64,000 nucleotides of DNA from Agreia sp. Leaf283 (GCF_001422485.1 NZ_LMNF01000001.1:627900-691899); one strand, 5' to 3'. Positions 16,733 through 28,199 are shown, counted from the first letter of the stretch. Notes: generated by a model not told the origin, from the sequence alone. Translations and numbers: made by a program.

Positions 16733-18222
16733 CCAGCACTGCTCCCGCCTCGATCACCTCGACCTCGTCGAGCACTCTCGACGAGCTCGCCACCGCGGCC
16801 GTCTCTGCCGCACCCGTGCTCTCCACGGCATCGGGCGAGCAGCGCGCCACCTGGCTCGAGGCCGTCGCCGACCGCCTCGACGCGAACGCCGCCGAACTGA
16901 TCGAGCTCGCCGACGAGGAGAGTCATCTGGGCACCCCGCGCCTCACCGGTGAGCTGGCCCGCACGACCGCCCAGCTGCGGCTGTTCTCCACGGTCGTGCG
17001 CGAGGGCGCCTATCTCGAGGCGACCATCGACCATGCCGACGCATCCGCGACCCCGCCGCACGCCGACATCCGGCGCCTGCTGCGCCCGCTCGGGCCGGTG
17101 GCCGTGTTCGCGGCATCGAACTTTCCGTTCGCGTTCTCGGTGGCCGGCGGCGACACCGCCTCGGCCCTCGCGGTGGGCTGCCCGGTGATCGTGAAGGCGC
17201 ACCCGGGGCATCCGAAGCTGTCGCGCCTCACGGCATCGCTCGTGGCGTCTGCCCTGGCCGACGCGGGAGCGCCCGCCGGTACGTTCGCGCTCATCGAGGG
17301 ATTCGAGGAGGGCCTCGCCCTCGTGGTGCATCCGGCGATCACCGCCGTCGGCTTCACCGGCTCGGTGCGCGGCGGGCGAGCCCTCTACGACCTGGCCGTC
17401 AACCGGCCGTCGCCCATCCCGTTCTATGGAGAGCTCGGCAGTATCAACCCCGTGGTGATCACGGCTTCTGCCGTGTCAGAGCGAGGCGAGTCGCTCGCGG
17501 CCGGTCTCGCCTCGTCGTTCACGATGGGCGTCGGGCAGTTCTGCACGAAGCCCGGTGTGGTGTTCGTGCCCGCGGATGGCGCGTTCGACTCGGCGCTCGT
17601 CGCCGCCGTCGGAACTCCCGGCTCGGGCGCGATGCTCACGCAGGGCATGGCGGATGCGTTCGCCTCGGGAATCTCGTCGCTGGCGGCTCGCGACGACGTC
17701 GAGGTCCTGGCTGCCGCCCCCGCGTCGTCTTCTTCGGGGTCGGGCTCGACGACCGTGCTGCGCACGACCGCTGCCGCCGTGCTCGCCGACCCGTCGGCGC
17801 TGCTCGAGGAGCACTTCGGTCCGACGACGCTGCTCGTGTCGTACTCGTCACCCGAGGAGGCGCTGGCCGCGGTCGGCGCCGTCGAGGGAACGCTGACGGC
17901 GACGCTTCATGCCGGTTCATCAGAGGAAGTCGGGCCTCTGGTCTCGGCACTCGAGTCGATCGCCGGGCGCGTGCTGTTCTCCGGATGGCCCACCGGCGTC
18001 GGAGTCACCTGGTCGCAGCAGCACGGAGGCCCCTGGCCGTCGACGACCTCGTCGCTGTTCACCTCGGTCGGCGCCACGGCGGTGCGCCGCTGGCTGCGCC
18101 CGGTCGCCTACCAGGACGCCCCGGAGCGCGCGCTGCCCGACGCCCTCAAGGAGTCGAACCCGTTAGGGCTCCCCCGCCGCGTCGACGGGGTCTACGAGGT
18201 GCCGGCGGTGGCGCTGGTCTGA
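16729..18222 (+). CDS. Aldehyde dehydrogenase, probable 2,5-dioxovalerate (KGSA) dehydrogenase
   Basis: A 497-residue NAD(P)+-dependent dehydrogenase. It shows the cofactor region VFAASNFPFAFSVAGGDTASAL, the catalytic Glu in PFYGELGSINP and the nucleophile Cys in GQFCTKPG. The FPFAFSVAGGDTASALAVGCPVIVK-type wording is characteristic of 2-oxoglutarate semialdehyde dehydrogenases. It would finish the oxidative uronate pathway by making 2-oxoglutarate. Start ATG 16729 has CCGGAGGAATC upstream and overlaps the previous stop. It is last in the rightward block 1 run. Confidence 0.87.
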   Translation: MTSTAPASITSTSSSTLDELATAAVSAAPVLSTASGEQRATWLEAVADRLDANAAELIELADEESHLGTPRLTGELARTTAQLRLFSTVVREGAYLEATIDHADASATPPHADIRRLLRPLGPVAVFAASNFPFAFSVAGGDTASALAVGCPVIVKAHPGHPKLSRLTASLVASALADAGAPAGTFALIEGFEEGLALVVHPAITAVGFTGSVRGGRALYDLAVNRPSPIPFYGELGSINPVVITASAVSERGESLAAGLASSFTMGVGQFCTKPGVVFVPADGAFDSALVAAVGTPGSGAMLTQGMADAFASGISSLAARDDVEVLAAAPASSSSGSGSTTVLRTTAAAVLADPSALLEEHFGPTTLLVSYSSPEEALAAVGAVEGTLTATLHAGSSEEVGPLVSALESIAGRVLFSGWPTGVGVTWSQQHGGPWPSTTSSLFTSVGATAVRRWLRPVAYQDAPERALPDALKESNPLGLPRRVDGVYEVPAVALV

Positions 18223-18265
18223 GTCCCCCTCCCAAGATGCGTCGGGTTCGGCTCGGGAGCCAGGG

Positions 18266-18610
18266 TCACTTCTCGCGGTCGTCCGCAAAGAACTTCTTGG
18301 CGAGCGTCATCGCGCTCATGGCCTTCGGCCAGCCCGTGTAGAAGGCGAGGTGGGTGATCGTCTCCACCAGTTCCTGCTCCGTGACTCCGTTGTCCCGGGC
18401 GAACGGCAGGTGGAAGTTCAGCTGGTCGATGCTGCCCATGGCGACCAGCGCCGTGACCGTGGCCAGGCTGCGGTCGCGTTTGGACAGGCCGGGCCGTTCC
18501 CACACCTCGTCGAAGAGGATCTGGTCGGTGTAGTGGGCGAGCGCGGGGGCGAAGTCCCCGAACGCGTTCTGTCCGCCTGTCCAACCGGTGCGGGGAGTGT
18601 TGTCGGTCAT
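18266..18610 (-). CDS. Carboxymuconolactone decarboxylase-family protein
   Basis: A 114-residue, all-helical CMD/AhpD-family protein (WERPGLSKRDRSLATVTALVAMGSIDQLNFH; TEQELVETITHLAFYTGWPKAMSA). No CxxC is present, so it is not an AhpD-type peroxidase; it looks like the gamma-CMD-like branch, often genuinely uncharacterised. Start ATG 18610 has AGGAG at good distance. It is divergent from the XRE regulator across 153 bp, suggesting it is that regulator's target. A second CMD-family gene is found at 57969-58379. Confidence 0.85.
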   Translation of the reverse strand: MTDNTPRTGWTGGQNAFGDFAPALAHYTDQILFDEVWERPGLSKRDRSLATVTALVAMGSIDQLNFHLPFARDNGVTEQELVETITHLAFYTGWPKAMSAMTLAKKFFADDREK

Positions 18611-18763
18611 GAAGTCGGCTCCTTGTCTGTCAGCGGCGTCACCCGCGTGGGTGTGTGGCCGCGGTTCCCATGGTTCGCCGATTCGCCCGGCAGAGGGAGT
18701 CTCCACGGGAACGTGTACTGACAGAGCACCCCTCGACGTGCCGCATAGCCGTACGGTCGTTGT

Positions 18764-20685
<1,922 letters not shown>

Positions 20686-20753
20686 CACCACCCGATCCAC
20701 ATCCGAAGTCTCGAGACGTCTGAGCCATCATGAGTGCGGGCACTGTTTTGGGA

Positions 20754-20768
20754 ATTGACGCAGTCAAT
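20754..20768. other. Short inverted repeat at the 3' end of the LacI gene
   Basis: ATTGAC-GCA-GTCAAT is a perfect 6-bp inverted repeat that overlaps the stop codon of the leftward LacI gene. It lies between two convergent genes (aldo/keto reductase and LacI). It could contribute to termination or be a stray protein site; the stem is too short to call either. Confidence 0.25.
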
Positions 20769-21837
20769 CGGGAGCGCTGCGAGTGATCAGCTTCGAGGGA
20801 GAGCTCGTCGAATCCCGCACCACCAGCGTGGTCGTGAGTAGCGGATTGGGAGGCCTTTGGGTGGCCGAGTCGGTGGTGGCCAATTCAGCTAGAAGACTTT
20901 CCACGGCGCGCTCCCCCGCAGTTACAAGTTGAGCACGCACAGTGGTGAGCGCCGGCGTTATGAGTTCGCCGCCGAAAATGTCGTCGAATCCGGCGACGCT
21001 GAGATTGTGGGGCACGGTGATTCCCTCGGCTGCGGCGGCCTGCATGAGTCCGATCGCGATGAGGTCGTTGAACGCGATAACTGCTGTTGTGCGCGACGCC
21101 ATGACTCGTCGGAGAGCGGCACGGCCCCCCTCGATGGTGGGGGCGTTCGGTCCAATTTCGACGAGCGCGATACCTAAGCGCTCCGTGGCATCAAGCATGC
21201 ATTCGAATCGCTGATCGCTGATCCACGACGTTTCGGGCCCTGCGAGGTATGCAATCGATCGGTGTCCGAGTTCTTCCAGATGGGTCAGGAGTTCTCTGAC
21301 GCCGCTGCCGATGTCAGGAAGGATCCCTACGATTCCCTCAACAGCCCGATTGATAAGGACGACCGGCTTCTGCTCTGCGATCTCATGAATGCGCGCGCTG
21401 GGTAGCCGCGTCGTTGCCAGGACGATTCCATCGACGCTGGGCATTAGACGTTCGATGGCCTCCGACTCGGCATCTCCGGATTCTTGAGACTCCGCTATCA
21501 CGAGCGTGTATCCGTCGGCCTTTGCAGCGCTCTCCGCGCCGCGGACGATACCGAATACAACGGGATTCGTGATGTCTGCCACGACGAGGGCGATGGTGTG
21601 TGTGCGCCCCGTGGGCAGGGCGCGGGCCATCGGGTTGAAACGAAAATGAAGATGTTCGGCTGCGACACGGATCTTCGCCTCGGTGGTTGCGCTGATACGA
21701 CCCGGCTTGGACAGCGCTCGCGACACAGTGGACGGACTCACACCGGCAAGCTCCGCAACGTCGTAAATCGTCGGGGCCCCACTTCGCCGCCGTGGCCGTA
21801 CTATGTCGACACCGGAGATGTCATCGGAAACGCTCAT
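20764..21837 (-). CDS. LacI-family regulator, left flank of the glucuronide block
   Basis: A 357-residue regulator with HTH TIYDVAELAGVSPSTVSRAL, hinge NPMARALPTGRTHTIALVV and the ligand domain (FNDLIAIGLM, VAGFDDIFGGELITPALTTV). It is a close paralogue of the regulator at 43288-44361: same length and long identical stretches such as GYTLVIAESQESGDAE and PSVDGIVLATTRL. It is the last gene of the leftward ABC/GH operon, overlapping the oxidoreductase stop. The 18-bp TTGRCAAYCGRTTGYCAA-type sites at 31-42 kb are its likely targets, shared or partitioned with the paralogue. Confidence 0.92.
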   Translation of the reverse strand: MSVSDDISGVDIVRPRRRSGAPTIYDVAELAGVSPSTVSRALSKPGRISATTEAKIRVAAEHLHFRFNPMARALPTGRTHTIALVVADITNPVVFGIVRGAESAAKADGYTLVIAESQESGDAESEAIERLMPSVDGIVLATTRLPSARIHEIAEQKPVVLINRAVEGIVGILPDIGSGVRELLTHLEELGHRSIAYLAGPETSWISDQRFECMLDATERLGIALVEIGPNAPTIEGGRAALRRVMASRTTAVIAFNDLIAIGLMQAAAAEGITVPHNLSVAGFDDIFGGELITPALTTVRAQLVTAGERAVESLLAELATTDSATQRPPNPLLTTTLVVRDSTSSPSKLITRSAPD

Positions 21838-22847
21838 GTCGGACGTCGACCCTCCTGAACATCCTGCGCGTGGACCTGCTCCCGGATACGGTCGAGAGTC
21901 TGCGCCACGCGCACGGTTGCGGCAGCATCGTGCTGAGGGTGTTGCCGAAGCCCGTTGGTGATCGCCGTCACGACCGATCGAATCATCGGCACGTAGCCGT
22001 TGCCCTCGCGAGGACGCGAGAGCTGATCGGGGGTTCCGAAGAGCGCTCCGGTTGATCCGGCGTGAAGCCTGGCGCTGTCCGTGGCCCAGAACATGGCCGG
22101 GATCTCGATCCAGCCAGCCGTGCCGCTGAGGGAGGCCGACGGATCCGTGAACTCCATCAGGGAGCAGACGGAGTGCGAAAAGCGCCCACTGTCGTGCTCC
22201 AGCGTGATGTGTGCCGAAACATCTACTCCGTCGAGAATTCGGCCGGTCGCCGTCACCCCACGCGCTGGGCCCAGAACCCAGTCCGCCAGCGTCACGGGGT
22301 AGATGCCCTGATCCAGAACGGTACTTCCTCCCAGCTCGGCGTTCCAACGGCTTCCGCCGGCGGGAAATGGCATTCCGAACGCAGCCCTCACAAAGCGAGG
22401 CTCGCCTATGAGTCCGTCGGCGATGAGGCGGACGACCTCGACGTGGAGTGGATTGAACTTCATCCACATCGCTTCCATGACGAAACGGTCGTGTGACTCC
22501 GCCTGGGCGAAGATCGCCTGGGCCTCAGCTGCAGTGAATGCGATCGGTTTCTCGACCAGAACGTGCTTCCCCGCTTCGAGCGCACGAATGGCGAGTTCAG
22601 CGTGGGTCGCAGTCGGGGTGGCGACGTATACGGCATCGACATCGTCTCGAGACAAGACGTCGTCCAGGTCGGACGATGCGTGAGAGATTGCGTGTCGCGC
22701 CGCGAAGTCGTTGACGACCTCGGCGCGCCGACCCCAGACCGAGACCACCGAGTCCGGCTCGACAAGCTGGATGTCCGGAACGAACGTCTCGCAGATCCGC
22801 CCGGTTCCGAGCACCGCCCAGCGCACGGACCGCTTATTCTCCGTCAC
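21834..22847 (-). CDS. Gfo/Idh/MocA-family oxidoreductase
   Basis: A 337-residue NAD(P)-dependent oxidoreductase with VLGTGRICETF (Rossmann), HVLVEKPIAF (EKP) and FVMEAMWMKFNP, the wording of the dihydrodiol dehydrogenase-like subgroup. Its start overlaps the beta-glucuronidase stop by 14 bp and its stop overlaps the LacI start, so it is firmly within the operon. It presumably oxidises or reduces a sugar or uronic acid produced by the neighbouring hydrolases; the substrate is unknown. Confidence 0.88.
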   Translation of the reverse strand: MTENKRSVRWAVLGTGRICETFVPDIQLVEPDSVVSVWGRRAEVVNDFAARHAISHASSDLDDVLSRDDVDAVYVATPTATHAELAIRALEAGKHVLVEKPIAFTAAEAQAIFAQAESHDRFVMEAMWMKFNPLHVEVVRLIADGLIGEPRFVRAAFGMPFPAGGSRWNAELGGSTVLDQGIYPVTLADWVLGPARGVTATGRILDGVDVSAHITLEHDSGRFSHSVCSLMEFTDPSASLSGTAGWIEIPAMFWATDSARLHAGSTGALFGTPDQLSRPREGNGYVPMIRSVVTAITNGLRQHPQHDAAATVRVAQTLDRIREQVHAQDVQEGRRPT

Positions 22848-24630
22848 TACCCGGCTTCCGACCCTCGAGTCCCCGCCACCGCTTGCGCAGCGCCCACGCC
22901 GCCGCCTTCGGCTTGCGGTCCCGCGTGAACACGCCCTTCTTGTTGCCTTCGACCCGGTGGATGCCGTTCGAGGTGGCGAAGTCGGCGAAGTTCCACACCT
23001 GCTCGCCGACGAACTGCGGGAACCGGTCGAACACCCGGTGATACATCTCGAGGAACGAAGCCTGGTATTCCTCGGTCCATGGCTGGTCCCAGACGGAGTG
23101 AACGCCGGGCTGTGTATCGGCGCCGTATTCGGACATGATGATTGGCTTGCCCGTTCGATCCACCCACCCCTGGATATCGCCCTGCAGGTACTGCTCGGCC
23201 GTGGTGAGGTCGCCAGGAGTGATGTACCACCCGTAGTAGCGGTTCATGCTCACGACGTCGAACAGGTCGACGATCTTGTCGTTCTGGAACGTTGCGAACA
23301 TGACCAGCGCGTAGGTGAGGGGCCTGGTGGGATCCAGCTCTCGGGCCAGTTCGACCAAGGGGGTGAAATACTCGAGCGCGCCTTCCTCATTCGAGGCGGG
23401 CTCGTTGGCGATGCACCACATCACGACGGAGGGGTGGTTCTTGTCTCGCGTGATCAGTTCACGAATGTGCTGGGCATGAGCCGCCTGCGTAGCGGCGCCG
23501 GCGTATTGCTCCGAGAACGTGGGGAACGGGGGCGTGCCGGACATTCCACCGACCACGCCCATGTTGAGTCCGACGGCAGCGGTCTCGTCGATGACGACGA
23601 TGCCGTGGCGGTCGGCGAAGTCGAGCACCTCCTCGGCATAGGGGTAATGCGAGGTTCGGAACGAGTTCGCACCTGCCCACTCCAGAAGCTGGAAGTCATG
23701 GACGAGGAAGGCGTTGTCATGGCCCTTGCCACGCACAGCCGTGTCCTCGTGCTTGCCGAAGCCCGTGAAATAGAAAGGCTGACCGTTGATCAGGAACTCG
23801 TGCCCGCGCACCTCGACCGTGCGCACTCCGACCGCGACCGGGTAGCTGTCGACGACGGAGCCCGCGTCGTGCAGTTCGACGGTCAATTCGTAGAGATAGG
23901 CGGCACCCGGCTTCCACAGCGTGACGTCTGCGACCTCGAGTGTTCCACGTGGTCCGCTTCCCTGGGCCACGACAACACCTGCGGCATCCGAAAGCCGCAC
24001 GGCGACCTCGCCTGTGCCGTCGGTCTCGACTCGGTAGTCGACCGAACCGGTCGCACCCTCGAAGCCGGTGACCACGGTGACGTCTGTTACGCGAGACAGC
24101 GGCTCGCTGTGCAGCCAGACCGAGCGCGCGAGGCCGGCATAGTTGTAGAAGTCGTGGAAGTAGACCTGCTTCTTACGTCCGTCCATCCCCACCTCGATCT
24201 TGCCTGGCGGGATGGTCTCGTTAGTCAGGTCGCCGCTGACCGCGACGGTGAGCCGGAACTCCTCACCGGCAGAGATCGTGTCGGTGAGGTCGATGTCGAA
24301 CGGTGTGTAGCCACCGATGTGCTCCCCGACCAGATCGTCGTTCACGTACACCTTCGCGGCGTGGGTGGCAGCGTCGAACCGCAGCAGGATTCGCTCATTG
24401 GCCCAACCCCGTGGAACACGCACGGAGCGCTGGTAGTAGACCCACCCCACGTGGTCGCGGATCTCGGCGTCGACGAAGAGGTCGTTGTAGCTCGCCGGAA
24501 CGGCCGCTTCCAAGGGGGTGTCGAGCAGGGCGGTCCATGGTCGGTCGCCGACACGCGAGTCGATCGCGAATCGCCAGACGCCGTCGAGGTTGACGAGTTC
24601 ACGGGTGGGGGTGGAACGAGGTTTCAGCAT
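22834..24630 (-). CDS. uidA: Beta-glucuronidase, GH2
   Basis: A 598-residue enzyme that aligns end to end with E. coli UidA: jelly-roll (to about 180), Ig-like domain, TIM barrel. The acid/base is Glu410 in ANEPAS, the nucleophile Glu501 in SEYGADT. The NxK pair that recognises the glucuronate carboxylate is Asn563/Lys565 in GNKKGVFTRDRKPK. An extended active-site loop 1 (about residues 358-380) is present, which in gut enzymes favours small aglycones. There is no signal peptide, so glucuronides are cleaved after import. ATG 24630 follows AAGGACTTGAA. It feeds glucuronate to UxaC, UxuB and mannonate dehydratase in the same block. Confidence 0.96.
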   Translation of the reverse strand: MLKPRSTPTRELVNLDGVWRFAIDSRVGDRPWTALLDTPLEAAVPASYNDLFVDAEIRDHVGWVYYQRSVRVPRGWANERILLRFDAATHAAKVYVNDDLVGEHIGGYTPFDIDLTDTISAGEEFRLTVAVSGDLTNETIPPGKIEVGMDGRKKQVYFHDFYNYAGLARSVWLHSEPLSRVTDVTVVTGFEGATGSVDYRVETDGTGEVAVRLSDAAGVVVAQGSGPRGTLEVADVTLWKPGAAYLYELTVELHDAGSVVDSYPVAVGVRTVEVRGHEFLINGQPFYFTGFGKHEDTAVRGKGHDNAFLVHDFQLLEWAGANSFRTSHYPYAEEVLDFADRHGIVVIDETAAVGLNMGVVGGMSGTPPFPTFSEQYAGAATQAAHAQHIRELITRDKNHPSVVMWCIANEPASNEEGALEYFTPLVELARELDPTRPLTYALVMFATFQNDKIVDLFDVVSMNRYYGWYITPGDLTTAEQYLQGDIQGWVDRTGKPIIMSEYGADTQPGVHSVWDQPWTEEYQASFLEMYHRVFDRFPQFVGEQVWNFADFATSNGIHRVEGNKKGVFTRDRKPKAAAWALRKRWRGLEGRKPGSDGE

Positions 24631-24661
24631 TTCAAGTCCTTCGGGCAGATCGAGGTGGGTG

Positions 24662-25888
24662 TCAGACGAGTGCGTTGCGGCGAGCGACTTCGCCGAGCCA
24701 GTTGAGGCTGGGCTTCGGCGTGCGAACGAAGGTCTCGCGGTCGATGGCGATCAGGCCGAAGGTCGGCTCCCAGTGACCCCACTCGAAGTTGTCGAGAAGG
24801 CTCCAGTGCAGGTAGCCGCGCACGTCGACACCCTCTTCGATGGTGTCGTGAAGGCCATGCAGGGCCTCGGCCGTGTATCGGATGCGCTGCTCGTCGTCGC
24901 TCGTGGCGATGCCGTTCTCGGTGATCAGCACGGGTACACCTTCGGTCACCTCCCATGCGTGGCGCACAGCCATCGCCAGCGAGTCCGGACGGTACGACGT
25001 GCCGACGAGGGTGTTGTCGGGAGAGACGGGGTGCGGCACGAGACCGAGGGCGTCGACCTCCTGACTGGAGTATGCCTGGACCCCCACGAAGTCGTCGCCG
25101 CGACTGCCCTCCCAGAACACGTCCTCCTTGCCGTAGCGGATCTCGGCCAGCTTGTCTTCGCCGCCGGGGGCGGCGGTCAATGCTCCGGCGGCGATCGTCC
25201 AGCCGACCTGAGCGGATGTCTTCTCTCGCACGACCGCACGGGCGGCGTGGTGGATGCGCACGAACATCCGACCGATCTCGGGATCGGCGTTCGCGAGGAA
25301 ATTACGGGAGGCGCGCTGACGCTCTTCGTCAGTGGCGTGCTCGACGGTGGGGCTCGTCCAACTGCCGTCCGCCGATTGCTGCATCCGCTTCATGGCGGTC
25401 ATGATGGCGGCCTGCATGTTGGGCTCGTTCATCGTGACGACCCACTCGACCCCGTCGAGTACTGTGCAGGCCTCGGCGACGTAGCGAGCGAACTTCTCCG
25501 ATGCCTCTGGCGCCGACCAGCCCCCGGCTTCGGCGAACCATTGCGGGGTGGTGAAGTGCTGGAGGGTGATGACCGGCGTGACGCCGGCCTCGAGGCAGGC
25601 ATCGATCATTCGCCGGTAGTGCGCGAGCTCGGCCCGAGAGAAGTGACCCTCGATCGGTTCGATGCGCGACCACTCGAAGCTGAACCGGTAGGAGTCGAGG
25701 CCGGCCTCGGCCAGGAGGGCGATATCTTCGCCGTAGCGGTGGTAGCTGTCGCAGGCATCGCCGGAGAGCTCCATTCCTGGGGTCACCTGCTCGCGCGCCC
25801 ACCAATCGCTGTTGACGTTGTTGCCCTCGATCTGGTGTCCGGCGGTCGACGCGCCCCAGAGAAAGTCGTTCGGGAAAGTGATGCTCAT
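24662..25888 (-). CDS. GH1 family beta-glycosidase
   Basis: A 408-residue (alpha/beta)8 enzyme with FLWGASTAGHQIEG near the N-terminus, acid/base Glu155 in TMNEPN and nucleophile Glu323 in ITENG, and the C-terminal WSLLDNFEWGHWEPTFGL signature. GH1 covers beta-glucosidases, beta-galactosidases and related enzymes. It is somewhat short (usual 440-470). Being in the glucuronide operon it probably removes a beta-linked hexose from the same class of imported glycosides. Start ATG 25888 overlaps the GH43 stop (ATGA); 31 bp separate it from uidA. Confidence 0.93.
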   Translation of the reverse strand: MSITFPNDFLWGASTAGHQIEGNNVNSDWWAREQVTPGMELSGDACDSYHRYGEDIALLAEAGLDSYRFSFEWSRIEPIEGHFSRAELAHYRRMIDACLEAGVTPVITLQHFTTPQWFAEAGGWSAPEASEKFARYVAEACTVLDGVEWVVTMNEPNMQAAIMTAMKRMQQSADGSWTSPTVEHATDEERQRASRNFLANADPEIGRMFVRIHHAARAVVREKTSAQVGWTIAAGALTAAPGGEDKLAEIRYGKEDVFWEGSRGDDFVGVQAYSSQEVDALGLVPHPVSPDNTLVGTSYRPDSLAMAVRHAWEVTEGVPVLITENGIATSDDEQRIRYTAEALHGLHDTIEEGVDVRGYLHWSLLDNFEWGHWEPTFGLIAIDRETFVRTPKPSLNWLGEVARRNALV

Positions 25889-27369
25889 CGTTGATCCTTC
25901 GGTGTCGCGCTTGTTTCGGTTGAGGTTGTGTATTCGAAGCGGGTGATGGTGGCGTCGTTTCCGAGCGCCTCGACGCCGGCCATCCGGCCGGTGAAGCCGC
26001 CTGCCACCTCGGTAGAGAGGTAACGGCCGTCGAGAGCGAAGAGGTGGTGTTCCTGGTCGTCGGTGTATGCAAGCACGATCCTGTCCGGTCCCTTCCGTTC
26101 GCCCAGCGGTCCATCGAATGGAACGGATCTGATGACGAGCCGCGCCGAGGGCGGTACCCCCTCGAAACTCGCGACCACCTGCGTGAGCGGGCCGATGACG
26201 ACCTTGGCTCGTGCTTCGCCGCCGACACGCTCGACGATCGCCTGGTGTTCGTCATCGATGCGCACCGACAGCGCGAAGTCTCCGGAGCCCTCGGCCGAGA
26301 CGGTCCATTCGAGGTGCTCGATCCGGGTGGCGAGCATCCGCTCAGCGGCGCTGGCGTCGCCGGACCGGCCTGCGGCGAGTGCCAAGCCCTCTGGTCCCGG
26401 AATGGCGAATTCCACGGGGTTCGCTCCGGGGGACACCCATCGGGGATGCAGTGCTTCCGTGGTGAACGTGTCGACGAAACCCAGCGAATCGTCTGCAGGG
26501 GTGAAGCGGTCCTCCACAACCACGGGCCAGTCGTCCATCCAGTCGATGCCGGCTAGGAAGGTTTCTCGGCCATTCGTGTGCCAGCGCGGAAACGATCCTC
26601 GAGGCTGGGTCCCCAGATGGACGAGTGCCCAGTCGCCGTTCGATAGCTCGACGAGATCGGCGTGACCGGTGGACTGTACGGGTGACGAGCTACTGCGGTG
26701 GGTCAGGATCGGATTCGCCGGGTGTGATTCGTATGGTCCGTCGACGGCTCGTGATCGGGCCACCGTGACCATGTGTCCCGCTCCGGTTCCGCCCTCAGCG
26801 GCGAGGAGGTAGAACCAGCCGTTCCGAGAGTGTATGTGGGGGCCTTCGGCATGTGCGCCGCCGGTGCCGTTCCAAATACCGTACGACTCGGAGAGCACGG
26901 TGCCCTGGAGCGGGTCGATGACGGCCTGCGAGATGCCGCCGCGAATGACGTCGGACCAGGTCAGGCGGCACACGCCGTCGTCGTCCCAGTGCAGGTCGGG
27001 ATCGATGCCGATGAGGCCCGGCACGTGCACCGGCTCGGACCATGGCCCCTCTGGACTTTCGGCGTGCACGATCACGTGCCCTCGGGCGACGTCGTGGATA
27101 TTCGTTGTGACGAGCCAGAACAGACCGCCGTGGTGGCGCAGGGTAGGGGCGTAGATTCCTCCGCTTGCGCCATCGATCCCTGAACGAGTCTGAAGCTGCG
27201 ACGGGCGGTTCAGAACGTTGCCCACGAGCTTCCACTCGACCAGATCGATGCTTGTGTAGAGCGGTACTCCGGGGAAGTACTCGAAACTCGATGTCGCGAG
27301 GTAGTACCGCTCGCCGACACGACAGATGGTGGGGTCGGGGTGGAATCCCGGGATGATCAGGACGCTCAT
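25885..27369 (-). CDS. GH43 beta-xylosidase/alpha-L-arabinofuranosidase
   Basis: A 494-residue intracellular GH43 enzyme. The propeller residues are Asp in PGFHPDPTI, Asp in IGIDPDLHW and Glu in HAEGPHIHS. A C-terminal beta-sandwich (from about 315, FVDTFTTEALHPRWVS) is the xylosidase-type accessory domain. Sequence wording (SSFEYFPGVPLYTS; STGHADLVE) is that of GH43 subfamilies active on xylo- and arabino-oligosaccharides. Next to beta-glucuronidase it would suit breakdown of glucuronoxylan fragments. Both ends overlap neighbours by four bases. Confidence 0.9.
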   Translation of the reverse strand: MSVLIIPGFHPDPTICRVGERYYLATSSFEYFPGVPLYTSIDLVEWKLVGNVLNRPSQLQTRSGIDGASGGIYAPTLRHHGGLFWLVTTNIHDVARGHVIVHAESPEGPWSEPVHVPGLIGIDPDLHWDDDGVCRLTWSDVIRGGISQAVIDPLQGTVLSESYGIWNGTGGAHAEGPHIHSRNGWFYLLAAEGGTGAGHMVTVARSRAVDGPYESHPANPILTHRSSSSPVQSTGHADLVELSNGDWALVHLGTQPRGSFPRWHTNGRETFLAGIDWMDDWPVVVEDRFTPADDSLGFVDTFTTEALHPRWVSPGANPVEFAIPGPEGLALAAGRSGDASAAERMLATRIEHLEWTVSAEGSGDFALSVRIDDEHQAIVERVGGEARAKVVIGPLTQVVASFEGVPPSARLVIRSVPFDGPLGERKGPDRIVLAYTDDQEHHLFALDGRYLSTEVAGGFTGRMAGVEALGNDATITRFEYTTSTETSATPKDQR

Positions 27370-28199
27370 CGGTCTACCCCCGCCGAAGCGGTTGCCCTCC
27401 GCTCGTCTCGGCGGCGGCGCTGCTCAGCGGGGTCGGCGACGGGGGCCGCCAGAAGCAGGGTGCGAGTGTAGGGATGCTCCGGCTTCGACGTGACGTCGAC
27501 GGCGGCACCGGTCTCTACCAGGTCGCCGCGGTAGAGCACTGCCACTCGATGACTGATGTGCCTGATGACGGTGAGGTCATGCGAGACGAAGAGGTATGCC
27601 ACACCCGTCTGCCTCTGGATGTCGACGAGCAGATCCATCACCAGAGCCTGCGTCGTGAGGTCGAGGGCTGAGACCGGCTCGTCGCACACGATGAGTTTGG
27701 GCCGCGGACCGAGTGCGCGGGCGATTGCGACGCGCTGCCGCTGCCCGCCGGAGAATTCGCGCGGCAGCCGTTCGACCGCGTCGGACGGCAGCCCCACCTG
27801 ATCGAGAAGGGTTCGTACCCGTGCGCGAGCGTCACGCCGGGTGGCACCCTGGATTATCAGGGGTTCCGAAAGCGTGTCGCCGATCGTGAGAGAAGGGTTG
27901 AGCGAGGAGTAGGGGTCTTGGAAGACCACTTGAATGTCATCGGACAGACCACGCCGTGCGCGGCCCTGCAGCCCGCCGATCTCCCGCCCCTCGAATCGGA
28001 TCGCGCCGCCTGACGGCTTGACCAGGCCGAGGACGGCTCGTCCGATGGTCGTCTTGCCCGACCCGGACTCACCGACCAGTCCCAGCGTCTCCCCGGGCGC
28101 TACGGACAGCGACACCCCGTGAAGCACCTCGTTGGGAGCGGCCCGGAAGCCGCGTCCTGGGAAGGCGACCCGCAGGCCGTCTATCTCGAGCAGGGTCAT
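27366..28199 (-). CDS. Opp/Dpp-type ABC transporter ATPase (second ATPase)
   Basis: A 277-residue ATPase with Walker A GESGSGKTT, signature FSGGQRQR, Walker B LIVCDEPVSALD and a C-terminal SKPEHPYTRTLL segment typical of the OppF/DppF group. It pairs with the ATPase half of the upstream fusion protein. Opp-type systems in actinobacteria carry oligosaccharides as well as peptides, and the hydrolases translationally coupled downstream point to a sugar cargo here. Confidence 0.93.
   Translation of the reverse strand: MTLLEIDGLRVAFPGRGFRAAPNEVLHGVSLSVAPGETLGLVGESGSGKTTIGRAVLGLVKPSGGAIRFEGREIGGLQGRARRGLSDDIQVVFQDPYSSLNPSLTIGDTLSEPLIIQGATRRDARARVRTLLDQVGLPSDAVERLPREFSGGQRQRVAIARALGPRPKLIVCDEPVSALDLTTQALVMDLLVDIQRQTGVAYLFVSHDLTVIRHISHRVAVLYRGDLVETGAAVDVTSKPEHPYTRTLLLAAPVADPAEQRRRRDERRATASAGVDR

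Noticed and set aside
22711-24705. 664-codon open frame antisense to beta-glucuronidase
   Set aside because: Mirror frame of uidA; the opposite strand encodes a full catalytic enzyme with all key residues.
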